From contig CAXXLB010000020.1 in NCBI GenBank assembly GCA_963664675.2, positions 1 through 64,000 of the forward strand: 64,000 nucleotides of DNA. Direction: 5' to 3'. The stretch is from JASGMR01 sp963664675 (lineage in GTDB: Bacteria > Thermotogota > Thermotogae > Petrotogales > Kosmotogaceae). Within the stretch, counting starts at the first letter, position 1; each line of letters starts with the position of its first letter. The notes beneath the pieces are model-generated. The model was given only the letters and a program-made list of their open reading frames with translations. It had not been told where the DNA came from and made no database searches. Positions 42,933-52,267 of this stretch are shown piece after piece. Made by a program: the position numbers and the translations under genes.

Positions 42933-43916
42933 TTAGGCCCTGCTTAAGGCTTTTTTATTTTTAACCTTGTTGGAATAAATGTTCGAGAAATAACGGACAC
43001 TTATTGCCGAAATCAAAACTAAACCCATATAAACCTGTGTTGCCTGAGACGATACCCCGATCATCTGTAAGCCATATTTCAAATAACCTATAAATAAGCT
43101 CGCTATTATTGTTCCGATTATGCTTCCCGTTCCACCGTATATACTCGCACCTCCGAGCACCGCACACGTGATGACTGAAAGCGCTGATCCGCCACCCAGA
43201 TCGGCTCTCGCGGAAGTGAAATAAGATGTCAGCATTATTCCACTGAAGGCCCCGGTAGTTCCCATTATCATATAAGTGGCTATAATATTTTTTTTGACAC
43301 TTATTCCGCTGTACTTAGCTGCCTGGGGATTCGTTCCGATCAAATAAAGATTTTTACCGAACTTGGTTTTGTGAAGTATGATGAAAAATATTATTGAGAC
43401 TATTATCAGAATCCACACGGGATTGGGAATATTAAAAATATATCCGTTCGCTATCTTTGAAAAAGCTCTGGGCAAACCGCTTATTCCTTCAAAACCGGTC
43501 GCCCCGGCCTGTCCCGACAGAATGAGTGATAATCCGGATATCAGAAAACTCGAACCGAGAGTTATTACCAGTGGATTCACTCCCGTTATCAAGATCAGTA
43601 CCGCATTCAATAACCCTGCTCCTGCACCCGCACCGAGTCCGAAAGCCATTGCGATCCATATGCTCATTCCCTTGACCCAGAGTAATGCGGTGACTATCGA
43701 ACCCAGACCCATTATTGCGCCTACAGAGATATCAATACCGCCGGTTATTATTACAAGGGTCATCGGCAACGCGGCGAGCGCTATGTATAAAAAGTCACCG
43801 ACACTGTACAGCAAATTGTCAAGTATCAGAAAGTAGGGATTCAGAATTCCGAATATCGTGAACTCACCGACGAGTAACAGTATCAAAGCGAACTGCCAGT
43901 TGAGTATCTTTTTCAT
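42933..43916 (-). CDS. lsrD: Lsr/ribose-type ABC permease (LsrD-like)
   Basis: 327 residues and about nine membrane segments of the BPD_transp_2 (ribose/AI-2) family. Motifs GGIDISVGAIMGL and AVLGGASIYGGTGSIIGT match. It forms the channel with the LsrC-like protein. Overlaps that gene by four bases and precedes lsrB by 20. Order A-C-D-B is the same as in enteric lsr operons. Confidence 0.88.
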   Translation of the reverse strand: MKKILNWQFALILLLVGEFTIFGILNPYFLILDNLLYSVGDFLYIALAALPMTLVIITGGIDISVGAIMGLGSIVTALLWVKGMSIWIAMAFGLGAGAGAGLLNAVLILITGVNPLVITLGSSFLISGLSLILSGQAGATGFEGISGLPRAFSKIANGYIFNIPNPVWILIIVSIIFFIILHKTKFGKNLYLIGTNPQAAKYSGISVKKNIIATYMIMGTTGAFSGIMLTSYFTSARADLGGGSALSVITCAVLGGASIYGGTGSIIGTIIASLFIGYLKYGLQMIGVSSQATQVYMGLVLISAISVRYFSNIYSNKVKNKKALSRA

Positions 43917-44959
43917 TTCGCATCACTCCCCGAAGCACCGGCTTCCAACAGTTTTTTTGTCTTGAAATACTCGGTTCTTATCTGTGCATCAAGGAATCTT
44001 TCTTTCTCTTTCCTCAGATAATTCTGTATTACGGAGCTCAAAACGATTATTGCCAGCAGCATGAATCCCGAAATGAAATCATTCCAGTATCCGGGAACTT
44101 TCAGATATACCAGTGAATAATTGACTGTCTGAAGAAGAATAGCACCGAGCAAAGCTCCTATTGCGTTTCCTCTTCCTCCACTCAAACTGACACCACCGAT
44201 AACCGCCGCCGCTATCGCCTGAGTTTCCATCCCCGATCCGGCTAGATTCGGTACCGCACCTATCTGTGCTATATAGACCACACCAGCTATTCCCGCACAG
44301 AGTCCGGAAACGGTGAATGCCGACACGACTATAGGCTTGACTGCTATCCCCTGCATTTTCGCCCCTTCTATGTTGTTTCCCACCGCATAAAAGTATCTGC
44401 CCACTTTGAACATCGAGAAGAACACTATGAATGCCACTACGATTACGATCGTCAGCCAGATGGACAGATTGACTCCTAAAAATTCGGCTTTAGCGAGATT
44501 TGTGAAAGATTCCGGGACATTCTGTATCCATTTTCCCCCGGTGTATGTTATCAGAAGACCTCTGAATACGGCCATCGTTCCAAGTGTCATTATTATCGCT
44601 GTTACTCCCAGGTACGATACACCTATTCCGTTTATGAATCCGCCCAGCATTCCAACACCGATCGTAGTGATTATGGCCAGAAACATATTTCCGGTGAGAT
44701 TCAGTACCGTTCCGCCCATCGTTGCAGCGAGTCCCATTAAACTTCCCACGGAAACGTCTATATTCTTGGTTATTATCACAGAGGACATTCCGATCGTGAG
44801 CACGAAAAGCATCGTTCCGTTGAACAGTATCCTTATGATGGTATCGAAATTCATAAAATCGTTGTTTACGGTACCTATTATTATGAAATATACGGCGATG
44901 ATGATCATCGTGAAAATTTCCGGTCTTTTGACAAAAATATTTAAAAATCTTCTTTTCAA
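43913..44959 (-). CDS. lsrC: Lsr/ribose-type ABC permease (LsrC-like)
   Basis: 348 residues. BPD_transp_2 family: NIDVSVGSLMGLAATMGG, AAAVIGGVSLSGGRGNAIGA. About ten membrane segments and a charged C-terminal tail. Overlaps lsrA by four bases and lsrD by four, so the complex subunits are translated in order. Confidence 0.88.
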   Translation of the reverse strand: MKRRFLNIFVKRPEIFTMIIIAVYFIIIGTVNNDFMNFDTIIRILFNGTMLFVLTIGMSSVIITKNIDVSVGSLMGLAATMGGTVLNLTGNMFLAIITTIGVGMLGGFINGIGVSYLGVTAIIMTLGTMAVFRGLLITYTGGKWIQNVPESFTNLAKAEFLGVNLSIWLTIVIVVAFIVFFSMFKVGRYFYAVGNNIEGAKMQGIAVKPIVVSAFTVSGLCAGIAGVVYIAQIGAVPNLAGSGMETQAIAAAVIGGVSLSGGRGNAIGALLGAILLQTVNYSLVYLKVPGYWNDFISGFMLLAIIVLSSVIQNYLRKEKERFLDAQIRTEYFKTKKLLEAGASGSDAK

Positions 44960-46452
44960 TTTTTTACACCTTCTCTCTCATAGCCGAAGGAAGCGTACGT
45001 GATGTTTTCAAATGTGATATCATCACCTTTAAATTCATTAACAGTTTTTCCGTTGTACATAACAACGATCTTATCGGCTAGGGTTACCGCTTCCTCAAAA
45101 TCCGAAGATATTACTATTACTCCTATTCCCTCCGTTGCTAGTTTTTTTATCTGCATATATATTTCTTCTCTGGAGTTGGCATCTATTCCCCTGGTTGGTT
45201 CATCGAGTATTATCACTTTGGGTCTCGCGGACAGCCATCTTCCAAGTACAACCTTTTGCTGATTTCCGCCGGAAAGCGATACAAAATTCTGATCGATCGA
45301 ATTGCATTTTATATTGAGATCCCGTATGTTGAACTTCGTGATTTCCCTCTCTCTCTTTTTATTGAGAAAAAACTTACTCAGCTTATACAGAACGGCGGAT
45401 GTAGAATTGTCATTTATACTGGAAATCAAAAACCCTCCATTCCTTCTTCTATCTTCTGGTAAGTAAACAAGGCCGTTTTCGACAGCTTTTTTTGGATTTT
45501 TGAAGACCGTCTCACGTCCACAAAAATTCATCTTTCCACTTATTATTTTTGTGATTCCAAAAACCGCTTCGGCAAATTCCGTTCTTCCCGCTCCCACGAC
45601 CCCGGTAAGACACAAAATTTCATTTGCACATAAATTGAAGGACACATCGAAAAATCCTTTCCCACCCAATCCGGCGACGGAAAAGATCTCATTTCCCAGT
45701 ACTTTGCAGCACGCTTCTTTTTTGATCTTCGATTTGTTATTCTCGTCCTTTATTTTAGGAACCATGATATCGAGTACCTTCTGAAGAGTGAATTCGGAAA
45801 TATCACCGTTCGCGGCCACTTTCCCGTCTTTCAAAATAGTAAGTTCATCCGAAAGCTGAAATATTTCATTCATTCTGTGAGTTATATATACGAATCCGAC
45901 GTTCTTTTCATTCTTCAATTTATTTATATTAGCGAAAAGCGATTCCACTTCCCTCTGTGTCAGAGCGGATGTAGGTTCGTCGAGAATGATCACTTTATTA
46001 TCCCTTATCAATCCCCTCAACAACTCAACGAGCTGCTGTTTGGCTATTGTGAGCTCATCTGCCATTTGATTCAGTTTAAAATCACAATTGAGGACCTTCA
46101 TCAATTGAATCAATTGCTGTCTGTATTCATTACGGTTATCCAATCCCAGCAATACATTCTCTTCCACTGTCATAAACGGATAAAGGAGAGGTTCCTGAGG
46201 AACGAGATATATTCCCAGCTGATGCGCATCGGAGGGTTTCCTCATATTCACCTTTTTACCCTCAAAAAATATGTCGCCCCCGTCATGAGTGTAAATCCCC
46301 GTGAGAATTTTCATCAACGTGGATTTACCCGCTCCGTTACCCCCTATCAAGCTATGAACAGTACCGGATCTTATGCTGAAAGAAACATCCTGTAAAACCG
46401 GAACGCCCGAAAATGCCTTTGAAATGCCCTTCATTTCTACAATGCTTTCCAC
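44956..46452 (-). CDS. lsrA: AI-2/sugar ABC transporter ATPase, tandem type (LsrA-like)
   Basis: 498 residues with two ATPase domains as in RbsA/LsrA. Domain 1: Walker A GGNGAGKST, signature-region LTIAKQQLVEL (degenerate) and Walker B VIILDEPTSAL. Domain 2: GVVGAGRTE (degenerate Walker A), signature LSGGNQQK, VIILDEPTRGID. The weak second Walker A is usual. GTG start with AGGGGTGG upstream. First gene of the minus-strand operon, driven by a consensus promoter. Confidence 0.92.
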   Translation of the reverse strand: MESIVEMKGISKAFSGVPVLQDVSFSIRSGTVHSLIGGNGAGKSTLMKILTGIYTHDGGDIFFEGKKVNMRKPSDAHQLGIYLVPQEPLLYPFMTVEENVLLGLDNRNEYRQQLIQLMKVLNCDFKLNQMADELTIAKQQLVELLRGLIRDNKVIILDEPTSALTQREVESLFANINKLKNEKNVGFVYITHRMNEIFQLSDELTILKDGKVAANGDISEFTLQKVLDIMVPKIKDENNKSKIKKEACCKVLGNEIFSVAGLGGKGFFDVSFNLCANEILCLTGVVGAGRTEFAEAVFGITKIISGKMNFCGRETVFKNPKKAVENGLVYLPEDRRRNGGFLISSINDNSTSAVLYKLSKFFLNKKREREITKFNIRDLNIKCNSIDQNFVSLSGGNQQKVVLGRWLSARPKVIILDEPTRGIDANSREEIYMQIKKLATEGIGVIVISSDFEEAVTLADKIVVMYNGKTVNEFKGDDITFENITYASFGYEREGVKN

Positions 46453-46489
46453 TGGACCACCCCTAAAATTACTTTTGCGACAAACGATT

Positions 46490-46655
46490 ACAAATGTTAA
46501 TTAAATAGATTATAGTATTAACTCGTACGTATGTCAAGGTATAAAAATAAAATTCCGATATTTTTATTAAAAACCTTATAAAATAGGCATTTTTTATTCA
46601 TATCTTATGAGAACTCCTTTCTATGGTTGACATAAAAAAGTCTTGGTGTTATTAT
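46490..46655. promoter_or_regulatory. Divergent lsr promoters with paired ACAAATGT motifs
   Basis: Minus strand: TTGACA (46532–46537), 17-base spacer, TATAAT (46509–46514), a full consensus promoter for lsrACDB. Plus strand: TTGACA (46627–46632), 17-base spacer, TATTAT (46650–46655) for lsrR. The motif ACAAATGT followed by T/A-rich DNA occurs at 46490 (with TTAATT) and again at 46667 (with AATTTG), beyond each -10: candidate LsrR half sites. A CGTACG palindrome lies in the minus spacer. Confidence 0.78.
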
Positions 46656-46707
46656 TATTAGTATCAACAAATGTAATTTGATTTTACTTATGTATCGAGG
46701 TGTGTAT

Positions 46708-47655
46708 ATGGCAAAATCTTCAGGAGGAAACGGGAAATGGCTTGACAGCCATGAAATGATGGTTAGAGTCAGCTGGTGTTATTACAAACTCAAGATGACA
46801 CAATCCGAAATAGCAAAAAAATTCAATACGAACAGAGTAAAAATCATGAAGATTCTTGAAAAAGCCGCGGACGAAAACGTTGTGGAAATAAAAATAAAGG
46901 ATTCGTCGGTAAACCTTTTGAATATTGAAAAAAAACTTATAGATAAATTCAATTTAAAAGATTCCGTGGTCGTTCCCATCGAATCGAAGGATAAAAAAGT
47001 TATCAGCAAACAGCTGGGAATAGCCGCATCTCAATATATAAGTATGATATTACAGGACGATGATGTCATCGGAATCGGTTGGGGTGAATCCGTATCCAAC
47101 ACAATAAGGCATCTTGTTCTGGATCATGTCAACAATCTTTACATCGTTTCATTATCCGGTGGTGTATTACCTTTAATATCTGATACCAACTTTTTCGGGA
47201 GATACTCTTCAATTTTCAAGGTTCTGCCAACTCCGTTGATCTTTTCGAATCAAAAGATCGCCGAAGAGGTCTGCAAAGAACCGGAAGTCATAGAGATTTT
47301 CAATATGTGGGCACTCACGAACCATCTTCTTCTGGGTATTGGTGCTCCCGATAGTGATGCAACGATAGTAAAGAAGGGTTATCTCTCTGAATCGCAACTC
47401 GCACTGTTGAGACAGAAGGGAGCGGTCGGTGATATCCTGGGCCAGTATTTCGATCAGGACGGCAACATCATAGATTTTGAAACCAATCAAAGAATTATTT
47501 CTTTCGATATTTCAAAATTGAAGGTAAAACAAAATGTTATAGCGATTGCGGGCGGTCCAAAGAAGGTACCGGCCATCGCAGCAGCTATCAAAGGCGGTTA
47601 TTTGTCAACGCTGATCACAGATGAACTGACTGCAAAGCAATTGCTTAAAGAATAG
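46708..47655 (+). CDS. lsrR: SorC-family transcriptional regulator (LsrR-like)
   Basis: 315 residues from ATG 46708 (GAGGTG upstream); earlier TTG/ATG starts are less likely. N-terminal helix-turn-helix: MTQSEIAKKFNTNRVKIMK. The rest is the SorC/DeoR sugar-binding domain (IGIGWGESV, LSGGVLPL, GIGAPDSDA, IAGGPKKVPAIAAA). In enteric bacteria LsrR represses the lsr genes until phospho-AI-2 binds. Its place at the divergent promoter fits this. First gene of lsrR–lsrK–cupin–lsrF. Confidence 0.9.
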   Translation: MAKSSGGNGKWLDSHEMMVRVSWCYYKLKMTQSEIAKKFNTNRVKIMKILEKAADENVVEIKIKDSSVNLLNIEKKLIDKFNLKDSVVVPIESKDKKVISKQLGIAASQYISMILQDDDVIGIGWGESVSNTIRHLVLDHVNNLYIVSLSGGVLPLISDTNFFGRYSSIFKVLPTPLIFSNQKIAEEVCKEPEVIEIFNMWALTNHLLLGIGAPDSDATIVKKGYLSESQLALLRQKGAVGDILGQYFDQDGNIIDFETNQRIISFDISKLKVKQNVIAIAGGPKKVPAIAAAIKGGYLSTLITDELTAKQLLKE

Positions 47656-47669
47656 AGCGGGGTATTCTC

Positions 47670-49226
47670 ATGGATCATTATATTATTGTTGATTGTGGTA
47701 CGGGAAGCGGAAGGGCAATAATTTTTAACGAACTGGGAGAAGAGATTGCGATCTCTCAAAAAGAATGGGTACATAAAAATTTTACCGGAGTTCCCGGCGC
47801 GATCGATTTCGATACAAAAAACAACTGGACCGAACTCAAGAAAATAATTAAAGATGCACTGGATAAATCCGGAATAGACAGAAACACAGTTAAGGCGATT
47901 TCCGCCTCTTCGATGAGAGAAGGGATGGTTCTGTATGACTATGACGGCAGGGAAATATGGGCCTGCTCGAACATCGATGCCAGAGCGGGAAAAGAGGCCG
48001 AAGATCTCATAAAAAAAGGTATTCAGTTAAAACTTTACAATATAACCGGCCAGACATTCTCCCTTTCGGATGCTCCAAGGCTCCTGTGGGTAAAAAGAAA
48101 TCTGCCGGACGTTTATGAAAAAGCGGCAAGACTTGGAATGTTGAGCGATTGGGTAATCTATAAATTGAGCGGCATTTTTTCCGTTGAACCCTCGAACGTT
48201 TCGACTTCCGGAATCTTCGATACCTTTAAAAGAAGATGGAACAGCGAAGTATTTTTGGATTTGGGTTTAAAGGAGAATATGTGTCCGGACGTCTATGAAC
48301 CGGGAGACTTTTCAGGAAATATTCTTCCGGAATTGGCCGAAGAATTCTGTATTCCAAAAAACACCGCCGTCATTGTCGGTGGTGGGGATGTCCAAATCGG
48401 AACAATCGGAGTCGGCTCGGTAAACGAGGGTGACACATGTATCTTTGGAGGCACATTCTGGCAGTCGGAGGTCAACGTCAAAAATCCCGTTCCGGATGAA
48501 AAGGCCAAGGTCAGAATAAATGCCCATGCCATAAAAAATTTATTTCAGTATGAGGGAATCGCCTTTCAGGTGGGCCAGGTTATGAAGTGGTTCAGAGATT
48601 CCTTCTGCGCCGAAGAGAAACGAATCGCAAATCAGCTTTCTATCTCATCCTTTTCACTGTTATCCGAAATGACGAAGAAAGTTCCTGCGGGTTCCTATGG
48701 ATTGATTCCAATTTTCTCGGACATCATGAACTATCAACACTGGAAACACGCAGCCCCCGCCTTTATAAATTTCGATATCAATTCTCCCGAAAAATTTGGT
48801 AAGGCGACCTTCTACAAAGCCCTGATGGAAAATGCCTGTTTTGCAACGAAGGGAAATCTTGAAATCATAAGTGAAACGTCGGGACATCGTCTGCAAAGGG
48901 CAACATTTGCCGGAGGCGGTTCATACAGTCCGGAATGGGCAAAAATACTTTCCAACATTCTGGGAATCCCGATCGATATACCGAAGGTTAAAGAAGCGAC
49001 TTCGCTCGGTAATTTGATCGTATGTCTTGTCGCCACCGGAAAATTTTCAGATTTTAACGAAGCGGTTGATGCAATCTATAAAAGAGAAATGACTTGTTAT
49101 CCGGATATGAGAACTCATAAAAAATATAAAGAATATTATGAGAAATGGAAAGAAGTATACAGGGATGCTTTGAAAATCACAGATGATAAAAAATTAAATC
49201 ATATGTGGAAAGCACCCGGCGAATAG
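47670..49226 (+). CDS. lsrK: Autoinducer-2 kinase (LsrK-like, FGGY family)
   Basis: 518 residues. FGGY carbohydrate kinase: DCGTGSGRAIIF at the start, GGGDVQIGTIGVGSV as the phosphate/adenosine region and FAGGGSYSPEW near the C-terminus. The ending HMWKAPGE is typical of LsrK. Phosphorylates imported AI-2, trapping it and making the LsrR inducer. It starts 14 bases after lsrR. Confidence 0.9.
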   Translation: MDHYIIVDCGTGSGRAIIFNELGEEIAISQKEWVHKNFTGVPGAIDFDTKNNWTELKKIIKDALDKSGIDRNTVKAISASSMREGMVLYDYDGREIWACSNIDARAGKEAEDLIKKGIQLKLYNITGQTFSLSDAPRLLWVKRNLPDVYEKAARLGMLSDWVIYKLSGIFSVEPSNVSTSGIFDTFKRRWNSEVFLDLGLKENMCPDVYEPGDFSGNILPELAEEFCIPKNTAVIVGGGDVQIGTIGVGSVNEGDTCIFGGTFWQSEVNVKNPVPDEKAKVRINAHAIKNLFQYEGIAFQVGQVMKWFRDSFCAEEKRIANQLSISSFSLLSEMTKKVPAGSYGLIPIFSDIMNYQHWKHAAPAFINFDINSPEKFGKATFYKALMENACFATKGNLEIISETSGHRLQRATFAGGGSYSPEWAKILSNILGIPIDIPKVKEATSLGNLIVCLVATGKFSDFNEAVDAIYKREMTCYPDMRTHKKYKEYYEKWKEVYRDALKITDDKKLNHMWKAPGE

Positions 49227-49237
49227 GGAGGTAAACG

Positions 49238-49579
49238 ATGTTGTTGGTAAATGAAAATGATAAAGAATACCGTTTTGGTGAATCGGGTCCGAAGTATTTA
49301 ATGAGAGGTCCGAACGTGGATTTTGGAATTGTCAGACTCAAACCCGGCGAAGGGTTTCCATGTCATTATCACGAAAGAATCGAGGAAGATTTTTTCGTTT
49401 TAACCGGGGAAATCGAATTCACAATAGACGGAGAAAAAAAATACATATTGAAAAAGGGTGATTTTATACACATCGAACCAAAGGAATCACACTATCTGGA
49501 AAATATCGGCTCAACGGCAGCAAAGGCGGCCTTCGTAAAGGCACCATACGATCCTTCAGATAAGGTTGATGTTGAATAG
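49238..49579 (+). CDS. Cupin-domain protein in lsrG position
   Basis: 113 residues. Cupin_2 fold with metal-binding histidines and glutamate (CHYHERIEED and PKESHYLEN). Lies 11 bases after lsrK and 24 before lsrF, both on the same strand with strong ribosome-binding sites. Enteric operons have LsrG, an ABM-fold isomerase, acting between LsrK and LsrF. This protein is unrelated in fold and may replace it, or act on sugar-like intermediates. The role is inferred from position only. Confidence 0.78.
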   Translation: MLLVNENDKEYRFGESGPKYLMRGPNVDFGIVRLKPGEGFPCHYHERIEEDFFVLTGEIEFTIDGEKKYILKKGDFIHIEPKESHYLENIGSTAAKAAFVKAPYDPSDKVDVE

Positions 49580-49603
49580 ATATTTAATAAAGGAGGAGAA
49601 AAA

Positions 49604-50413
49604 ATGAAATACCTTACAAAAATGAGTTATGGTAAAGAGAATAGAATGAACAAGATCTTTCAAAAAGATGGGAAAACCGTGATGCTGGCAATCGACCATG
49701 GTTATTTCATGGGACCGGTTACCGGAATGGAAGAACCGATAAAAGCCACGGAAAAACTGCTTCCGCATATCGACTCTCTGATGCTTTCCCCGGGAATTCT
49801 CAATTCGTGTGTTCCCACAGACTTCAACGGCGGAATCGTATTGAGATCATCGGGGGGTTCTTCTATAACACAGCCTGACATCTCGAATGAAATCATGACA
49901 CTCGAAGCACTCGAAGCGGTAAAATTGAATGCATCCGCCATGGCTCTCTCATTCTATGTCGGAACGGAATTTGAAAAACAGACGATCGAGGCACTCGCCA
50001 TGGCAATCAACGATGCGGCGAAGCTGGAATTACCCATACTGGCCGTCACAGCGGTTGGTAAGGCGCTGAAGGATAAAAAGGAACTGAGATTTCTTGGCCT
50101 TTGTTCCAGAATGGCCGCCGAATTTGGTGCGGATATAGTAAAAACATATTACTGTGACGGATTTGAAAAAATCGTCAGATCAACTCCAAAACCTGTCGTC
50201 ATAGCAGGCGGAAAGAAACTCGGCAGCAACCGTGATGTTTTTGAACTCGTTTACAGCGCGATGCAGGCGGGAGCAGCCGGTGTCGATCTGGGAAGAAATG
50301 TATGGAAGAATGCCGATCCCGAAATCATGATAAAAGTAATCAATGCACTTGTCCACAAAAACCTTACCGCCGATCAGGCAGAGGAAATGTTCAGGGATCT
50401 GAAAAAACAATAA
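49604..50413 (+). CDS. lsrF: Phospho-AI-2 thiolase/aldolase (LsrF-like)
   Basis: 269 residues. DeoC/LacD-like TIM barrel of the LsrF group: TVMLAIDHGYFMGPVTG at the start, VLRSSGGSS, the lysine in DIVKTYYCDG, and GVDLGRNVW as phosphate-binding region. In E. coli LsrF cleaves the phospho-AI-2 derivative with CoA to give dihydroxyacetone phosphate and acetyl-CoA. Last gene, followed by a terminator. Confidence 0.92.
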   Translation: MKYLTKMSYGKENRMNKIFQKDGKTVMLAIDHGYFMGPVTGMEEPIKATEKLLPHIDSLMLSPGILNSCVPTDFNGGIVLRSSGGSSITQPDISNEIMTLEALEAVKLNASAMALSFYVGTEFEKQTIEALAMAINDAAKLELPILAVTAVGKALKDKKELRFLGLCSRMAAEFGADIVKTYYCDGFEKIVRSTPKPVVIAGGKKLGSNRDVFELVYSAMQAGAAGVDLGRNVWKNADPEIMIKVINALVHKNLTADQAEEMFRDLKKQ

Positions 50414-50440
50414 TTTCTGATATTTGACCCATTATTTCAG

Positions 50441-50465
50441 AGGGATCCTCCGGATCCCTTTTTTT
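50441..50465 (+). terminator. Terminator after lsrF
   Basis: GGGATCC (50442–50448) and GGATCCC (50452–50458) with a TCC loop, then seven T. Confidence 0.92.
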
Positions 50466-50744
50466 ATGGCATATCATAACTTTAAAAATTGTATCGACCA
50501 TAAATTGTACAAAAATGAAAATCCCCCTCTTTCCCCGTTATGACGGAAAATTTTTTCACAACAATTTTTATGCCTTTTCTATACATTATGCTAAAATATT
50601 AATGTATGTTTCAAAAACGGAATGATCTCATGAGTTTTTATTTTTATCGATTGGGAATTATCAACAGGATTTCGGAACACTCGCTCCTGTAAGGTGGAGA
50701 AAAGCATTACTGAGTTCTCAGATCAACGTGAAAGAGGGGGAAAA
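50466..50744. other. Intergenic before endonuclease/phosphatase-family gene
   Basis: No gene seen. TATACATTATGCTAAAATAT near 50,580–50,600 is a possible promoter region for the next gene; no clear -35. A GAGGGGG ribosome-binding site precedes 50745. Confidence 0.35.
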
Positions 50745-51800
50745 ATGAAAAATTTTTTGTTTATTTGTCTTGGAATTTTGGTGGGGATATTGATCTTCGG
50801 TGCTCTTGGAATCTTATATCTTTCTTTGAACGAATACAAACCGAAAGATGTGACAGTTTTAAAAACTGAAGTTAATTCAGATGTGACTTCTCCTTCAACA
50901 CTGACTTTGACATCCTGGAATATCGGTTACTGCGGACTCGGTGAAAATGAAGATTTCATAATGGATGGTGGAAAGTCTTCCTACCCGGTAAAAGAAAATT
51001 TTATAAAATATTTCAACGGGGTCCTGGATTCTCTGAGTGAGATGGACTCAGATATTTTACTTCTTCAGGAAGTCGATACGAATTCAAAAAGATCATACAG
51101 CGCCAATGAGTATCTCGCAATCCAAAACGTTTTCCCCGAATACAATTCGTGTTTTGCAATGAACTATAAAGCGATTTTCGTTCCATTCCCACTTTTAAAT
51201 CCAATAGGTAAAGTCGAATCAGGAATCGCAACTTTCAGTAAATATGTGATTGATTCGGCGGAAAGATTTTCACTCCCCGGAGAATACAGTTGGCCGACGA
51301 GAGTTGTTCATTTAAAAAGATGTATGAGTGTTTCTGAAATTCCGCTGGAAAATTCTGATAAGTCCCTCATTGCCGTTAATATTCATCTGTCCGCATATGA
51401 CAACGGGGATCTGAGAACCGTGCAACTGGATTTTCTGAAAAAATTCATCGTGGATAAATATGAAGAGGGTTATTACGTTGTTGTCGGTGGTGACTGGAAC
51501 AACACATTGCCGGTTCCTGGAGCGGACGAATACGAGTTGAAGGAAGGCGAAAAATACTGGAAACCCATGGACATTCCCGAAGACTGGACGCCTGAAGGAT
51601 GGGTCTGGGGTGCCGATGGAAGCATTCCAACTTACAGGTCTCTGGACGAACCGCTAGTAACGGCTGAAAAGGGTCAATACGGTGTAATCGACGGATTTTT
51701 GATTTCACCCAACATAGAATTGATAGATGTCGAAGGAATTGATTTGGGATTCGAAAATTCAGACCACAACCCGGTAAAAATAGAAATCGTTCTGAAGTGA
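50745..51800 (+). CDS. Secreted or anchored endonuclease/exonuclease/phosphatase-family protein
   Basis: 351 residues from ATG 50745 with GAGGGGG just upstream; the GTG at 50694 is unlikely. One N-terminal membrane segment (LFICLGILVGILIFGALGIL). Catalytic core: TLTSWNIGYCG, LLQEVDTN (Glu), VVVGGDWNNT (Asp-Trp-Asn), GVIDGFLIS, and FENSDHNPVKIE (His). Substrate could be nucleic acid, phosphoinositide-like or other phosphodiesters outside the membrane. It converges with the RidA gene and is separated from it by no spacer. Confidence 0.85.
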   Translation: MKNFLFICLGILVGILIFGALGILYLSLNEYKPKDVTVLKTEVNSDVTSPSTLTLTSWNIGYCGLGENEDFIMDGGKSSYPVKENFIKYFNGVLDSLSEMDSDILLLQEVDTNSKRSYSANEYLAIQNVFPEYNSCFAMNYKAIFVPFPLLNPIGKVESGIATFSKYVIDSAERFSLPGEYSWPTRVVHLKRCMSVSEIPLENSDKSLIAVNIHLSAYDNGDLRTVQLDFLKKFIVDKYEEGYYVVVGGDWNNTLPVPGADEYELKEGEKYWKPMDIPEDWTPEGWVWGADGSIPTYRSLDEPLVTAEKGQYGVIDGFLISPNIELIDVEGIDLGFENSDHNPVKIEIVLK

Positions 51801-52160
51801 TTATTCTGAGCCTGTGTAGGCTATCGCGTCCATTTTAACCTGGATATTTTCTTCCAAAAAGTCCGTTATTAAAATGGCTCTTGCGGGGTATCCCTTTTTA
51901 AAATATTTATTAAAAATTTCATTTATTTTATATTTATCCTCTTTTTTCTTCAGATAAAGGGTAATTTTTACCACATCATCGAATGTTGCCCCCGCAGCTT
52001 TCAGCTCCTCCTTCAATTCTATAAAAGACCTCTTGAGCGCCTCGGGAAAATTGCCTGTATCCTGTTCCCCTATAGTAGAAGTGAAGATAAAATTATTGGC
52101 AATGACGCAATTCGATAATGAAGAATTCTTTTCAGGAAACAGATCTATTTTTTCTATCAC
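51801..52160 (-). CDS. RidA/YjgF-family protein
   Basis: 119 residues from GTG 52160, preferred because GGGGAGGTGG lies about six bases before it; the ATG at 52178 would overlap that site. RidA fold: NFIFTSTIGEQDTGNF, LKAAGATFDDVVKITLYL, and the substrate arginine in YPARAILI. Typical members hydrolyse reactive imines from PLP enzymes. The C-terminal QVKMDAIAY deviates from the usual VEIE-A pattern, so activity is less certain. Confidence 0.85.
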   Translation of the reverse strand: MIEKIDLFPEKNSSLSNCVIANNFIFTSTIGEQDTGNFPEALKRSFIELKEELKAAGATFDDVVKITLYLKKKEDKYKINEIFNKYFKKGYPARAILITDFLEENIQVKMDAIAYTGSE

Positions 52161-52267
52161 CGATACCACCTCCCCCATTGTAAAATAAATACTAACAGAA
52201 ATCCTTTAAATGAGTCAATGAAAAATAGTTATGTTATTGCTTAAAAATAAAAAAAGGAGAGATAGAT

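Noticed and set aside
41884..50413. Erythritol or pentitol catabolic locus
   Set aside because: LsrF and the LsrK-type C-terminus, plus strong LsrB similarity, fit AI-2 better; no polyol dehydrogenase is present.
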